Assembly: GCA_023474345.1 (NCBI GenBank)
Contig: JAMCXS010000032.1
Location: 186,001-250,000, forward strand
Length of the DNA: 64,000 bases
Direction of reading: 5' to 3'
DNA from: Acidobacteriota bacterium
GTDB taxonomy: Bacteria > Acidobacteriota > Terriglobia > UBA7540
Shown here: one piece after another, positions 45,663 through 54,009 of the stretch
How positions within the stretch are numbered: position 1 is the first letter of the stretch
Layout of the letters: each line of letters begins with the position of its first letter
Notes under the pieces: model-generated
The model's input: only the letters and a program-made list of their open reading frames with translations
What the model was told of the DNA's origin: nothing
Databases searched by the model: none
Translations under genes and position numbers: made by a program

Positions 45663-47603
45663 TCAGTGACGACCGCCTGGGGGAGCCGCGGCGTGAGCTG
45701 CCGGCGCGGCAGCGTGCATTCCGCCCATTGCCGGAGCCGACCCGGCACCCCGCATTGCCGGCGCGGACCCCCGGAACCCTCCCATCTGAGGTCCCGCAGC
45801 GTGGAAACTGCGCACGGTAGGTCCGGCACGATTGAATCTGGCCATACGTGCGCCCGCTCCGTTGATCCGATTGCCCATTGCCGGGGCCCCCATCGCGTTT
45901 TCCCTAGGAAGCCGGCTCAAGCCAGGCTGCCGTCCGACGAAGCCGGGGGCGCTGGCGTGCGGCAGGAAGACTGGATTCGCGCGCATCATCCTGCCGCGAA
46001 GCACCGGGCTGGAAGCAATCGAGCGGTTGACGATGGCGCCGGAACCGGCGGGCCGGAAGCCCAGTCCGTTCCGCCCCGCAGCCTTCACGCGGAACTGGCC
46101 GCCCAGGGTGTTTCCCAGGCGGGCAAAAGCGGGGGCAGGACGGCTTCCTCCAAAAACCCAGTGAAAGAAAGACGCATGCGGCACAGCGCGGAGTTCTGCC
46201 GCCGCCTGCGTTGAAGACTGCCCCATGAGAATGACCTTGGGCGCGGCTGCGCTGAACACCGTGGTTCGCTGCGCCGGGAAGTTTGCCTTGGCGCCGGTGC
46301 GAACGAGAGCGGACGGCACCCCCGTGGCAACGACCCGGGTTCTTGAGGCGGCCAACGGTTGCGTATTCCCCCGCAGCCCGACAGTGCCAAGATTTTCTTG
46401 CACGGGGGTGCCTGAGAGCATGGCAGCTACGCTGGGAGCGATGGCTGGGCCACTGATGCGGGCAAGCCTCCCCGCCAGGATGGGCACTCGCGTATTCGGA
46501 TTCACCGGAAGCCCGTTTCGCAGCGTTCCTGGTCTGACTGCGACGATGCAGTTGGTGGTCCGGCACGCCGGTGCGCCACGGGGGCCCATCGGCGCCCAGC
46601 CGATGTACCCGGGGCCCGAGTACCAGTCAACCAGGGCCGGATACCACATGGAGAGGTCTCCCGGCATCCAGAAGTAGCCGAATCCCGGATCGTAGTTCCA
46701 GAATCCGGTATGGAACGGCAGCCAGCCCCAGGGCTCGCCGGAAATCCAGGTGTAGCCAAGCCCCGGATACCAGCTCCACTGCCCCAGGGAGTACGGCGTC
46801 CAGCCTGCCGGCTCAAACGGGGCCCAGCCGTAACCGAAGCCCGGAAAGAACGCCCATTCGCCATAGGCGTCGAGGTCGCCCCAGCCGTAAAGCTGGCTGT
46901 TCATGCCCACCGGGCTGTCGTTGTAGGCAAGCTCGACCTGCTGGTCACGCTTCTGCACCCAGTTGTCCCAGGAATCCCTCTGGATGCCGTGGGTGATGTC
47001 AAAAGCGGTAAGCGTTTGCCTGTTGAACTCCAGCACCTTGCCCTTGGTCACCTTGGCGAGTTGCTTCGGGTCCTTCACGTCCACAGACCCGTCGAACACT
47101 TCCACTCGCAGGCGTCCATCCGGACTGAGGTCGGTGCGGAATTCGGTCTTGCCGCGTGGCGTGATGCGCGTGTTTCCAGCGGCGATCGTGTACTCGTCGC
47201 CGTGTTGCGGGACGAGATGGAACGTTCCATAGCCCTGGATAAAGCTGAGATGGTTGATTTTCGCCCCGCTCGCGGTCATGGCCAGTTGGTCAAAGCGGAG
47301 CTTCGAGAGCTGGCCGAGCCGCGCCGTCGAGCCGTTCTCGAACTCGACTTCGGCGAAGCTGCCGCCCGCCGTGGAAACCGTGAAGCCTTGTTCGATCGGA
47401 GTATTCACCAACGCTTTGGCCCACTCTGCCGAGCCCGGACGTTTGACGAGCACCGAGCCCTCCACGAAGCTCAGGCGCACAATGCGCACGTGCGAGTAGA
47501 CGCTCTCCGCTTCCGTACCTTTTCGCTGCCCAGCCAGTGCGGCCGCAGCCAGGAACAAACTGGTGGCGAGTATAAAAGCAAACTTCGAGAATTTACCAAT
47601 CAT
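45663..47603 (-). CDS. FecR-domain surface protein with aromatic (DUF6600-like) repeats
   Basis: A 646-residue exported protein. Signal peptide FAFILATSLFLAAAALAG, then a FecR-like domain (about 40-215: VRIVRLSFVEGSVLVKRPG, GGSFAEVEFENGSTARLG, VEVFDGSVDV). Residues about 235-340 are W/Y/G/P-rich repeats of type GWxPfxxGxWxWyPGxGYxW, as in DUF6600 proteins. The last 300 residues are low-complexity Ala/Gly/Pro/Arg/Met (for example GSAPAMGGMHAAAPAAHA). Likely periplasmic or cell-surface. It is the one intact gene between the tRNA and its 3' copy, so it is either cargo or pre-existing chromosome. Confidence 0.8.
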   Translation of the reverse strand: MIGKFSKFAFILATSLFLAAAALAGQRKGTEAESVYSHVRIVRLSFVEGSVLVKRPGSAEWAKALVNTPIEQGFTVSTAGGSFAEVEFENGSTARLGQLSKLRFDQLAMTASGAKINHLSFIQGYGTFHLVPQHGDEYTIAAGNTRITPRGKTEFRTDLSPDGRLRVEVFDGSVDVKDPKQLAKVTKGKVLEFNRQTLTAFDITHGIQRDSWDNWVQKRDQQVELAYNDSPVGMNSQLYGWGDLDAYGEWAFFPGFGYGWAPFEPAGWTPYSLGQWSWYPGLGYTWISGEPWGWLPFHTGFWNYDPGFGYFWMPGDLSMWYPALVDWYSGPGYIGWAPMGPRGAPACRTTNCIVAVRPGTLRNGLPVNPNTRVPILAGRLARISGPAIAPSVAAMLSGTPVQENLGTVGLRGNTQPLAASRTRVVATGVPSALVRTGAKANFPAQRTTVFSAAAPKVILMGQSSTQAAAELRAVPHASFFHWVFGGSRPAPAFARLGNTLGGQFRVKAAGRNGLGFRPAGSGAIVNRSIASSPVLRGRMMRANPVFLPHASAPGFVGRQPGLSRLPRENAMGAPAMGNRINGAGARMARFNRAGPTVRSFHAAGPQMGGFRGSAPAMRGAGSAPAMGGMHAAAPAAHAAAPPGGRH

Positions 47604-48296
47604 CGAAAGGTCCTCCTTGGGCCGTGACCGGCATTAAGAGGGTATGAGGGACCAGTGTTGCCAGCCTTTTATAGTACCCCTGACGGCACGATATACCAAC
47701 CAGGATTTCCATTCCGCTTTCGCTAGCTGTCAGGGATGGTTTTCGACCTTAAGCGGCCGGATGCGATAACGATCGCCTTTGATCATGATGAGCGCCAGAC
47801 GCAAATAGAGCGTGGATTTAGCACGGTGACAAGACTCGCCAAGACTCAAGATGACTTCGATGTCGGCATTGCCATGACTCCTATAGACAAGCAGAACGGC
47901 GAGCCATGCGCGCACATCGTCATCAACGCGGCGCTTGCCTGCTGTCTAAAAGGGACAACTCGACAGCGCGCCGCTGCTGGGAACCGATCTTTGCTTGGGA
48001 GATGAGCTTGCATTGGGCTATGACAAGGTCCTCGAGCACAGGAAGGCGTCAGACTTCGAGAAGCAGTGACAGCTGCGGTCTTCCCGCCGCGATTGCGAAA
48101 CCTTCAACGACAACATGGGTTTGCGGTTGATTCTTGCAAGTCAAGCCCAGGTAGAAGACCGTAATCAGACTGTAGTCAATAGATCCCAAAAGTCCTTTGA
48201 AGTTTATTACAAATCGTGCAGCTACGATTGTATCTATATCTCGGGCAGTCTATTTTTTGCCACTAATGCCGGGAAATTTCAGAATGCCTTGCGGGG
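47604..48296. other. Decayed region between the FecR gene and the att-like copy
   Basis: About 690 bases. An 89-codon frame at 47736-48005 and a shifted frame continuing to DELALGYDKVLEHRKASDFEKQ (ending about 48069) together look like one frameshifted gene of unknown family. No ribosome-binding site is convincing. Confidence 0.4.
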
Positions 48297-48341
48297 CTCA
48301 TAATCCGTTAGTCGCAGGTTCGGGTCCTGCTGGGCCCATCA
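48297..48341. repeat. att-like repeat, copy of the tRNA 3' half
   Basis: Forty-five bases equal to 43822-43866 except G to A, A to G and C to T at three places. It lacks the tRNA 5' half, so it is a displaced 3' end and not a tRNA gene. Confidence 0.8.
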
Positions 48342-48373
48342 CTTGTTTCCAATGAGTTAGCCCAATCATTTTC

Positions 48374-48640
48374 CTACCCCGCCATTGGCTTGCTCAGATC
48401 AGTGCTCCACATGGTTGCCTCTCGGTTGTCGCTACCCATTCCGATTCGATGGGACGGAAAAACATAGGAATCAGGACTTGTATTCGGGAAGCGGGCAAGC
48501 CATGAGGCTGCAACCGCACAAACGCGCCGGGACACCGGGACTCCTCTACCAGTACTCGCCGGAGTTTTTGACTTCGGAACAATCTGCTTGCCAGAAGTGA
48601 TCGGCCCACTTTCGAAATTCAGTACCAGATCACCGCGGCG
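48374..48640 (-). pseudogene. Tyrosine-recombinase (integrase) remnant
   Basis: The minus-strand frame carries the core pattern of phage-type integrases: VPKSKTPASTGRGVPVSRRV, then WLARFPNTSPDSYVFPSHRIG and DLSKPMAG, matching the usual GKSKTxAGTGRxIPL ... WxxRFP...YVFPSExyG ... DPTKPIGxW. After MAG the expected Trp is a TAG stop. The N-terminal arm-binding domain and the C-terminal catalytic RxxH...Y region are missing, so it is a dead fragment. It begins 33 bases outside the att-like copy. Confidence 0.65.
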
Positions 48641-48641
48641 C

Positions 48642-48758
48642 AAGGCTTTAACGTGTACAGGTAAAAAGCAAAGGCGCTGCTACGTTACGTAACGCTAAGC
48701 CGGTGAACAGCCGTAGGGCTGATGTACTTTTCAGTAATTGGGAAAACGAGTTCTTGAA
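48642..48758. other. Short spacer before the polyprenyl glycosylphosphotransferase gene
   Basis: No gene. Possible right boundary of the foreign DNA; composition changes to that of the core genome after about 48760. Confidence 0.3.
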
Positions 48759-50183
48759 TCAGCTTGCGCCGCGGCCCAACAAAACCAGGGGGATTGTTTT
48801 CAACAGGATTTTGAGGTCGAGGGCTGGTGACCAGTTATCAATGTATTCAAGGTCGAGTTCCATCCAGCGCTGGAAATTCAGTTGGCTGCGCCCCTCGAGC
48901 GCCCACAGGCAGGTAAGGCCGGGCAACATGCGCAAGCGCCGGCGCTGCCAACCCGCGTATTTTTCGACTTCCTCGGGCAGCGGCGGACGCGGCCCGACAA
49001 AGGACATGTCACCCTTGAGGATGTTGACAAGCTGGGGAAGTTCATCCAGGCTGAATTTACGCATAAGCCGGCCCACCATGGTGCAGCGTGGGTCGTTTTT
49101 GATCTTGAAGACCGGCCCATCCACTTCATTCAAAGCCGCCAGTTCATTCCGTTCGAAGTCAGCGCCGGTCCGCATGGACCGGAACTTGTAAAGCGTAAAC
49201 TTCCTTCCGCCTAGTCCGCAGCGCACTTGCCGGTAGAGAACCGGGCCCCTTGAGGTCAGCTTGATCACCAGGCTCAGCAGCAGAAAAAGCGGCGAGAGAA
49301 CAACGAGGAACACGAGCGCCATCACAAGATCGAGCGCTCGCTTCAGGAGCAGAAGGTACTCGTTTTCCGGCGTGGTGGTAAACGTGAGCAGGGGCATCTC
49401 TTCAAGGCGATCCAGGTAGACCTTCGAGACCAGTTGAGGGAAAAAGTTGAGAAGGACTCGCGTCTTAACGCCTTCTTCCTCGCAGAGGAGAAACGCATCA
49501 TTGATCCTTTCCATCTCCTCCTTTGAGACCGCAAAGATCACCTCATCAATCACGTGCTGCCGGACAAGTTCAGGCAGGCGGTCAAGGGAGTAGACGGGAT
49601 AAGAGCGGCGAAGGTGCTGAGACTGCTGAGCATCGTGAGACGCCGACCCGATTCGTGCAAAGGCGAAGATTCGCATTCCACGTTTTTCATTGGCCTCAAT
49701 GGCCCGCGCAACCTCGCTGACTTCCGGCCCGTTGCCCGCCACTAAGAATTCGCGATACCCTCCGAAGGTTCGCCGGAGAGGATCGCCGAGCCTCCGGGCC
49801 GCAAGGCGGAACACCATCATGGCGAAGAAGTCGATGAGAGCGTAAAAGCCCAGCAACAGGCGGCTGATGAATTCCAGCTTGAGGGCAAAGGTGATGGCGA
49901 ATAGAAGCGCTGTGCCGAAGAACGCTACCTTGAAGGGGTCCCAGAAGACGCGGAAAAGTTTTTCCTCCTGGATTTCACGGTAAATTCCTGTCATCAAGCC
50001 GATGCCGATCCAGAGCGTAATCGAAAGTGGGACAATCCAGAGATAGTTTGTAGCCGGGTAGAAAGGCTGTGGGATGATTACTGCGGAGCGAACCCAATGG
50101 GCCAGGGCAAAGCTGCCCAGAGCCAGCATGGCGTCCGCCGCAAGGTAAAGAACCCCGATCATCCTTTTATGACGGGAAAACAT
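48759..50183 (-). CDS. Exopolysaccharide polyprenyl glycosylphosphotransferase
   Basis: A 474-residue initiating sugar transferase of the WcaJ/WbaP group. Four N-terminal helices and a CoA-binding-like Rossmann domain (FLVAGNGPEVSEVARAIE) precede a fifth helix (LVMALVFLVVLSPLFLLLSLVIKL) and the catalytic domain with GPVLYRQVRCGLGGRKFTLYKFRSM, FSLDELPQLVNILKGDMSFVGPRPPLPEEV and PGLTCLWALEGRSQ. It loads the first sugar phosphate onto undecaprenyl phosphate for polysaccharide assembly. ATG start MFSRHKRM. The next genes upstream are two glycosyltransferases. Confidence 0.92.
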   Translation of the reverse strand: MFSRHKRMIGVLYLAADAMLALGSFALAHWVRSAVIIPQPFYPATNYLWIVPLSITLWIGIGLMTGIYREIQEEKLFRVFWDPFKVAFFGTALLFAITFALKLEFISRLLLGFYALIDFFAMMVFRLAARRLGDPLRRTFGGYREFLVAGNGPEVSEVARAIEANEKRGMRIFAFARIGSASHDAQQSQHLRRSYPVYSLDRLPELVRQHVIDEVIFAVSKEEMERINDAFLLCEEEGVKTRVLLNFFPQLVSKVYLDRLEEMPLLTFTTTPENEYLLLLKRALDLVMALVFLVVLSPLFLLLSLVIKLTSRGPVLYRQVRCGLGGRKFTLYKFRSMRTGADFERNELAALNEVDGPVFKIKNDPRCTMVGRLMRKFSLDELPQLVNILKGDMSFVGPRPPLPEEVEKYAGWQRRRLRMLPGLTCLWALEGRSQLNFQRWMELDLEYIDNWSPALDLKILLKTIPLVLLGRGAS

Positions 50184-50270
50184 CGGAGCCTACCCAACCT
50201 AAATGGCTTTCTTATCTTATCAGAACATTTGCACTGGAGGACGCTAAGTAACGGCGGCTTCTTGACACCC

Positions 50271-51455
50271 TTAAGGCGAGGGCGACTGATATCGGCGCCC
50301 TTTCCAGCGAACACCGGGCCCTTTGACACTGGAGAAAGCCGAAGTAATCGAGACGGCGGAGTAGAACATTGAAGCGAAGGGTAGAGTGAAGGTATACAGA
50401 GGCGAAAGGCCGGCGAAGGCGACGACCGGGTAATAAACGACGACGCTCATTGCGGCTGCCGCTGCGGCCACCAACAATGTAGCGTTGAGAGCGGGTGAAG
50501 TTCCGACAAATGCATCGAACAGCAAAACAGATACCAGCGTCAACCAGGGCAAGACTGTCAAGGCATTACTTATCATCACCATTCCCAACACCTTCCAGAT
50601 GGATCTGCCGGTTCCTTCCCAGGCGCTGCGGGCGAGGCCTTCAAAAACCTCCCGCCAGTTTTTGTACATTCGGGTGCGGAAAAGTCCTCGCGTCACAGCC
50701 AAATGAATGTGATGGCCGTTATGTTTGAACATTTCCGCCATCCGGAGGTCTTCAACCAGTGTGTTCCGCAAACGCGCATAACCACCCAGAGAACGGAGAT
50801 CCTCTCGACGCATCAGGAGAAAGGCTCCGGCTGCGAGCGCCCGTGTAGAGCGGGGACGATTCACCAGCCGGAGCGGGAAAAGCAGGAAGAGAAGAAGGCC
50901 GAACGCCGGCATGACCACTTTCTCCGCCAGCGACTGCATGTCCAGTTCCGGCGTGAGTGATAGCAAGCGGGCGTCCTTCTTGAGAGCCAGTAACAGCGCC
51001 TGGCGCAGAAGACTGGGCTCAAAAACCACGTCGGCGTCGGTGGCCAGAATCCATTCTCCGGTGGCCTCTTGTTCGGCCAAGCTCATAGCATGAACTTTGC
51101 CGCGCCAGCCGGCCGGCAGCCTGTGGTTATGGATGACGCGCAGCTTGCCGCTCGATGCAGGGCTACCCGCCCATTCGTCGGCAATGGCGCCCGTACGGTC
51201 GTCCGAATCGTCATCCACCAGGATGACTTCGTAATCCGGGTAATCCAGGTTGAGCAGCGACTCGAGGGTTGCCGGCAGTGTTTCTTGCTCGTTGCGCGCT
51301 GCGAGGATAATGGACACTCGTGGAAGCGGAGGCAACGGCTCCGAGCGCGGTGCGGGCCGAAGAATGGTAATCCCGGTCATGTTCCAGAGTGAGAAGAGTC
51401 CTACGCCGCACCACATAAGGGCCAATAAAAGAAGTAGCAATTCCAAAATATGCAC
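50271..51455 (-). CDS. Family 2 glycosyltransferase, membrane-bound
   Basis: A 394-residue GT-A enzyme. An N-terminal helix (LELLLLLLALMWCGVGLFSLW) precedes SIILAARNEQETLPATLESLLNLDYPDYEVILVDDDSDD, the nucleotide-sugar-binding part with DDDSDD, then ILATDADVVF, with the DxD Asp-Ala-Asp, and several C-terminal helices. GRSIWKVLGMVMISNALTVLP resembles hopanoid (HpnB) and carotenoid-type glycosyltransferases, but the substrate is not fixed. It is divergent from the GT21-like gene at 51556, with about 100 bases between the two starts. Confidence 0.85.
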   Translation of the reverse strand: MHILELLLLLLALMWCGVGLFSLWNMTGITILRPAPRSEPLPPLPRVSIILAARNEQETLPATLESLLNLDYPDYEVILVDDDSDDRTGAIADEWAGSPASSGKLRVIHNHRLPAGWRGKVHAMSLAEQEATGEWILATDADVVFEPSLLRQALLLALKKDARLLSLTPELDMQSLAEKVVMPAFGLLLFLLFPLRLVNRPRSTRALAAGAFLLMRREDLRSLGGYARLRNTLVEDLRMAEMFKHNGHHIHLAVTRGLFRTRMYKNWREVFEGLARSAWEGTGRSIWKVLGMVMISNALTVLPWLTLVSVLLFDAFVGTSPALNATLLVAAAAAAMSVVVYYPVVAFAGLSPLYTFTLPFASMFYSAVSITSAFSSVKGPGVRWKGRRYQSPSP

Positions 51456-51555
51456 ATCAGGCTCCTTGATGACTATAGGAAACCGAAACCCAGAAACGTA
51501 ATCCTTCCGAGCTACAGCGCGGAAGGGCAGCTATGTTAGACTCAAAACCCGTTCG

Positions 51556-52779
51556 ATGAGTGGCCCGCTCCAAATCTTTATTTTCCTGGGGATTCTGCTA
51601 CTGGTGCAGAGTGTTGCATCTCTGCGGGATGGCTTTCGCTTCCTGCGCTACGTGCGAGTGAGTCGCAACCGGCAGCCCAGTGATTATGTTCCGCGGGTTG
51701 CCGTGACAATTCCCGTCAAGGGAACCGGCCCCGGGTTCGAGGCAAAGATCCTGGCGTTTCTGAGGCAGGATTATCCTCAATACCACGTGACATTCGTTGT
51801 GGACGACAAAAAGGACCCGGCCTTCTCGAAACTCAACGCTTTGGTGACAAAGCTTGGGTTGATAAGCCCTGAAAGGGCCTCAGTGGTGATTGCGGGAGCC
51901 TGCGAAACCAACGGACAAAAGGTTCACAACCTGCTCCAAGCGCTGAAAACGGTTGATCCGGAAACGGAAGTTCTGGTTTTTGCGGATGCGGACGCGACGC
52001 CAAACCCGTCCTGGCTCAGGTCGCTGGTGGCGCCGCTGGCCAATCCGGAGACCACTGTCAGCACGGGGTTCCGCTGGTATCTTCCAGATAGTACTTTTGT
52101 CTCTCAGTTGCGCGCAGCCTGGGACACCTCAATCGCGACGCTGTTCGGGGAAGATGATGCCAGTTTCCCATGGGGAGGGTCGATGGCGCTGCGCGCCCGG
52201 GACTTTGAACGTTTGCAAGTAGCAGAGCGTTATTGGGCCTCCACAGTAAGCGACGATTACTCCCTGGCCCGTGCCGTCCGTGATGGAGGCGGTAGAATCC
52301 GGTTTCAACCTCGCTGTTTGGTCCTTTCGCGCGAAGATTCCAGCTTTGCCGAGTTCCTGCGCTGGACGAATCGGCAGATTATCATTACGCGAGTATATGC
52401 TCCTCGCCTGTGGCGTCTGGGCCTTGCCGCACACCTGCTCTATGCAAGCACTCTGATCTTCGGTGTGGTTTTGCTGTTTGGTTCCGGGATGCCGAAGCCG
52501 GAGAAGTTCGGCATTTTGGCTTTCCTTGCGCTTATCGTGGCGCTGGGAATGGCCAAAGGAAGGATTCGCAGTATAGTCGCTCGTGAGACCTTTCCCGAAG
52601 AGCGCGAGTTTCTTGCGAAGTATGGGAGCCGCTACTGGCAACTTGCGCCACTTGTTCCCTGGGTGATGCTATGGAACTTTGTGGTGGCGGGATTTACGCG
52701 CCGCATTGAATGGTGCGGCATCCGCTACCACCTGCGGTCAGATCATGAAGTCGAAGTCATCGGGCGAGGACCGGTCTGA
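51556..52779 (+). CDS. Ceramide-glucosyltransferase-like GT2/GT21 glycosyltransferase
   Basis: A 407-residue membrane enzyme. Features: N-terminal helix, RVAVTIPVKGTGPGFEAKILAFLRQDYPQYHVTFVVDDKKDP, VLVFADADATPNPSWLRSLV (D1,D2 motif), FPWGGSMALRARDFE, SDDYSLARAVRDG (D3), and RWTNRQIIITRVYAP (the (Q/R)xxRW-like motif), then three C-terminal helices. This combination matches GT21 ceramide glucosyltransferases; bacterial members glucosylate ceramides or other lipids. A sphingolipid pathway is not otherwise evident here. Its stop is one base from the convergent zinc-ribbon gene. Confidence 0.85.
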   Translation: MSGPLQIFIFLGILLLVQSVASLRDGFRFLRYVRVSRNRQPSDYVPRVAVTIPVKGTGPGFEAKILAFLRQDYPQYHVTFVVDDKKDPAFSKLNALVTKLGLISPERASVVIAGACETNGQKVHNLLQALKTVDPETEVLVFADADATPNPSWLRSLVAPLANPETTVSTGFRWYLPDSTFVSQLRAAWDTSIATLFGEDDASFPWGGSMALRARDFERLQVAERYWASTVSDDYSLARAVRDGGGRIRFQPRCLVLSREDSSFAEFLRWTNRQIIITRVYAPRLWRLGLAAHLLYASTLIFGVVLLFGSGMPKPEKFGILAFLALIVALGMAKGRIRSIVARETFPEEREFLAKYGSRYWQLAPLVPWVMLWNFVVAGFTRRIEWCGIRYHLRSDHEVEVIGRGPV

Positions 52780-52780
52780 T

Positions 52781-53128
52781 TTATTTCTTGCCCACCGGCG
52801 GCTTTACCTTGTGCCGGGAGATATACCGAGCGTGAGGTTTGGCCGTTTTCTGTTTGGGGCTACTTTGTGGATTACCTCCAGTCGGAGCGACCTTGGCCAA
52901 AACCTGATCGAAAGCGTTCGAAGCGGATTTCGGCACCTTCTTTTTCTCTTTTCCCTCCATAAATGGATGTTCAGAGAAGCAGGTTTGGCAGATCACTTTG
53001 ACGACCTTATCGTCGACAAAGCTGGCGATAGCGTGATTGAGGAGGTGCTTGCATCGCGGGCAGTAATCGTCAATCAGGTCGCCAAGCCGCGGCGGTTGAT
53101 TATCCAGCCAGGAAGTCTCAAAAGACAT
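52781..53128 (-). CDS. Small zinc-ribbon-like hypothetical protein
   Basis: A 115-residue protein. Its first 60 residues have two CxxC pairs, DDYCPRCKHLLNH and VICQTCFSEHPF, 24 residues apart, suggesting a treble-clef or zinc ribbon. The C-terminal half is Lys/Pro-rich and probably disordered (PKQKTAKPHARYISRHKVKPP). Such proteins are conserved in Acidobacteriota with no known role; a nucleic-acid-binding function is conjecture. Confidence 0.6.
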   Translation of the reverse strand: MSFETSWLDNQPPRLGDLIDDYCPRCKHLLNHAIASFVDDKVVKVICQTCFSEHPFMEGKEKKKVPKSASNAFDQVLAKVAPTGGNPQSSPKQKTAKPHARYISRHKVKPPVGKK

Positions 53129-53481
53129 AATTAACCGCTATTATAACTGCATTAGGACGGAATGCAAGAACTGCGCTCAAGCTGTGCTAAAGGTAATTGA
53201 TGAGAGACCGTCAAGACATTTGGGAATATAACCAGTCGCGGCTTCTGAAGTGAACCTCCATTCCAGAGCTTACGGAAGAGAGTTGCCATAAAGACGCGGT
53301 CACGGTGAAAGAATTTCCAGGCGGTTGGTCCACGGCATTGCCAGGTAAATCAGAAATTGAATGTGTCGTCTTTGGACAAATTCCGCGCTAATGCGGCGCA
53401 TAACGGGAAGTATGTAGCCCGGCTACTGGACGGACCTCGGCCCGAACGTTTCCGGGCAGAGGCCCGTGTCCCACGTCGATG
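53129..53481. other. Intergenic region
   Basis: No recognisable gene, promoter or repeat. It separates the zinc-ribbon gene's start from the end of the BON-domain gene. Confidence 0.4.
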
Positions 53482-53949
53482 TCAGGCTTCGACTTCGTTA
53501 AGCGCCATCTTCGGGCTGAGAATGATCTGGTTGGTGACTCCTCGGACCCCTTGCAAATATAGCACGGCTTGGCGCGCGAGATCCTTTTCAAATTGCCGCC
53601 CAACCTCGCCTTCCAGCTTGATCCAGCCACTGTCGACGGTCACTTTAATGCGCTCATCCGGCAGATAAGCCTCGGATTCCAGAGCTCGTTCGGCGGCCCG
53701 GGCAATGTCGGTATTGCAAAGCTCGTTGAAGCCCGGCACTTCCACCCTGATTTCATTTGCCAGTGCACGCACTTCCGGCAGGCGCTTTGCGGCAAGTTCG
53801 GCCGCCTCCTTCCTGGCAAAAGAATCGACACGCCCGTGAAGCGTCACAACGCCGTCCGTAACTTCCACTCCGATCTCCGCTGCATTAACGGTTGGCTCCC
53901 AGCGGAGTTCTTCCTCTATATCTTTTTTCAATTCCAGGTCGGTTTTCAT
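53482..53949 (-). CDS. BON-domain protein (two domains)
   Basis: A 155-residue soluble protein with two BON domains. The first, about residues 3-72, includes IEEELRWEPTVNAAEIGVEVTDGVVTLHGRVDSFARKEAAELAAKRLPEVRALANEIRVE. The second, about 83-148, includes AAERALESEAYLPDERIKVTVDSGWIKLEGEVGRQFEKDLARQAV. Family members associate with membranes and stress response (OsmY) but OsmY is exported; this one has no signal peptide. The ATG at 53949 has AAGGAGAA upstream; a longer frame to 54000 has no such site. It ends the sigma-54-linked operon, 60 bases after the acyl-CoA synthetase subunit. Confidence 0.82.
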   Translation of the reverse strand: MKTDLELKKDIEEELRWEPTVNAAEIGVEVTDGVVTLHGRVDSFARKEAAELAAKRLPEVRALANEIRVEVPGFNELCNTDIARAAERALESEAYLPDERIKVTVDSGWIKLEGEVGRQFEKDLARQAVLYLQGVRGVTNQIILSPKMALNEVEA

Positions 53950-54009
53950 TGGGGTTCTCCTTTCAATATTAGTGCGTTGGAATGGGCTGATTGGCCCCAT
54001 CCTTTGCTG

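Noticed and set aside
48297-48341. A second tRNA gene at this position
   Set aside because: Only the 3' half is present; there is no 5' acceptor or D arm.
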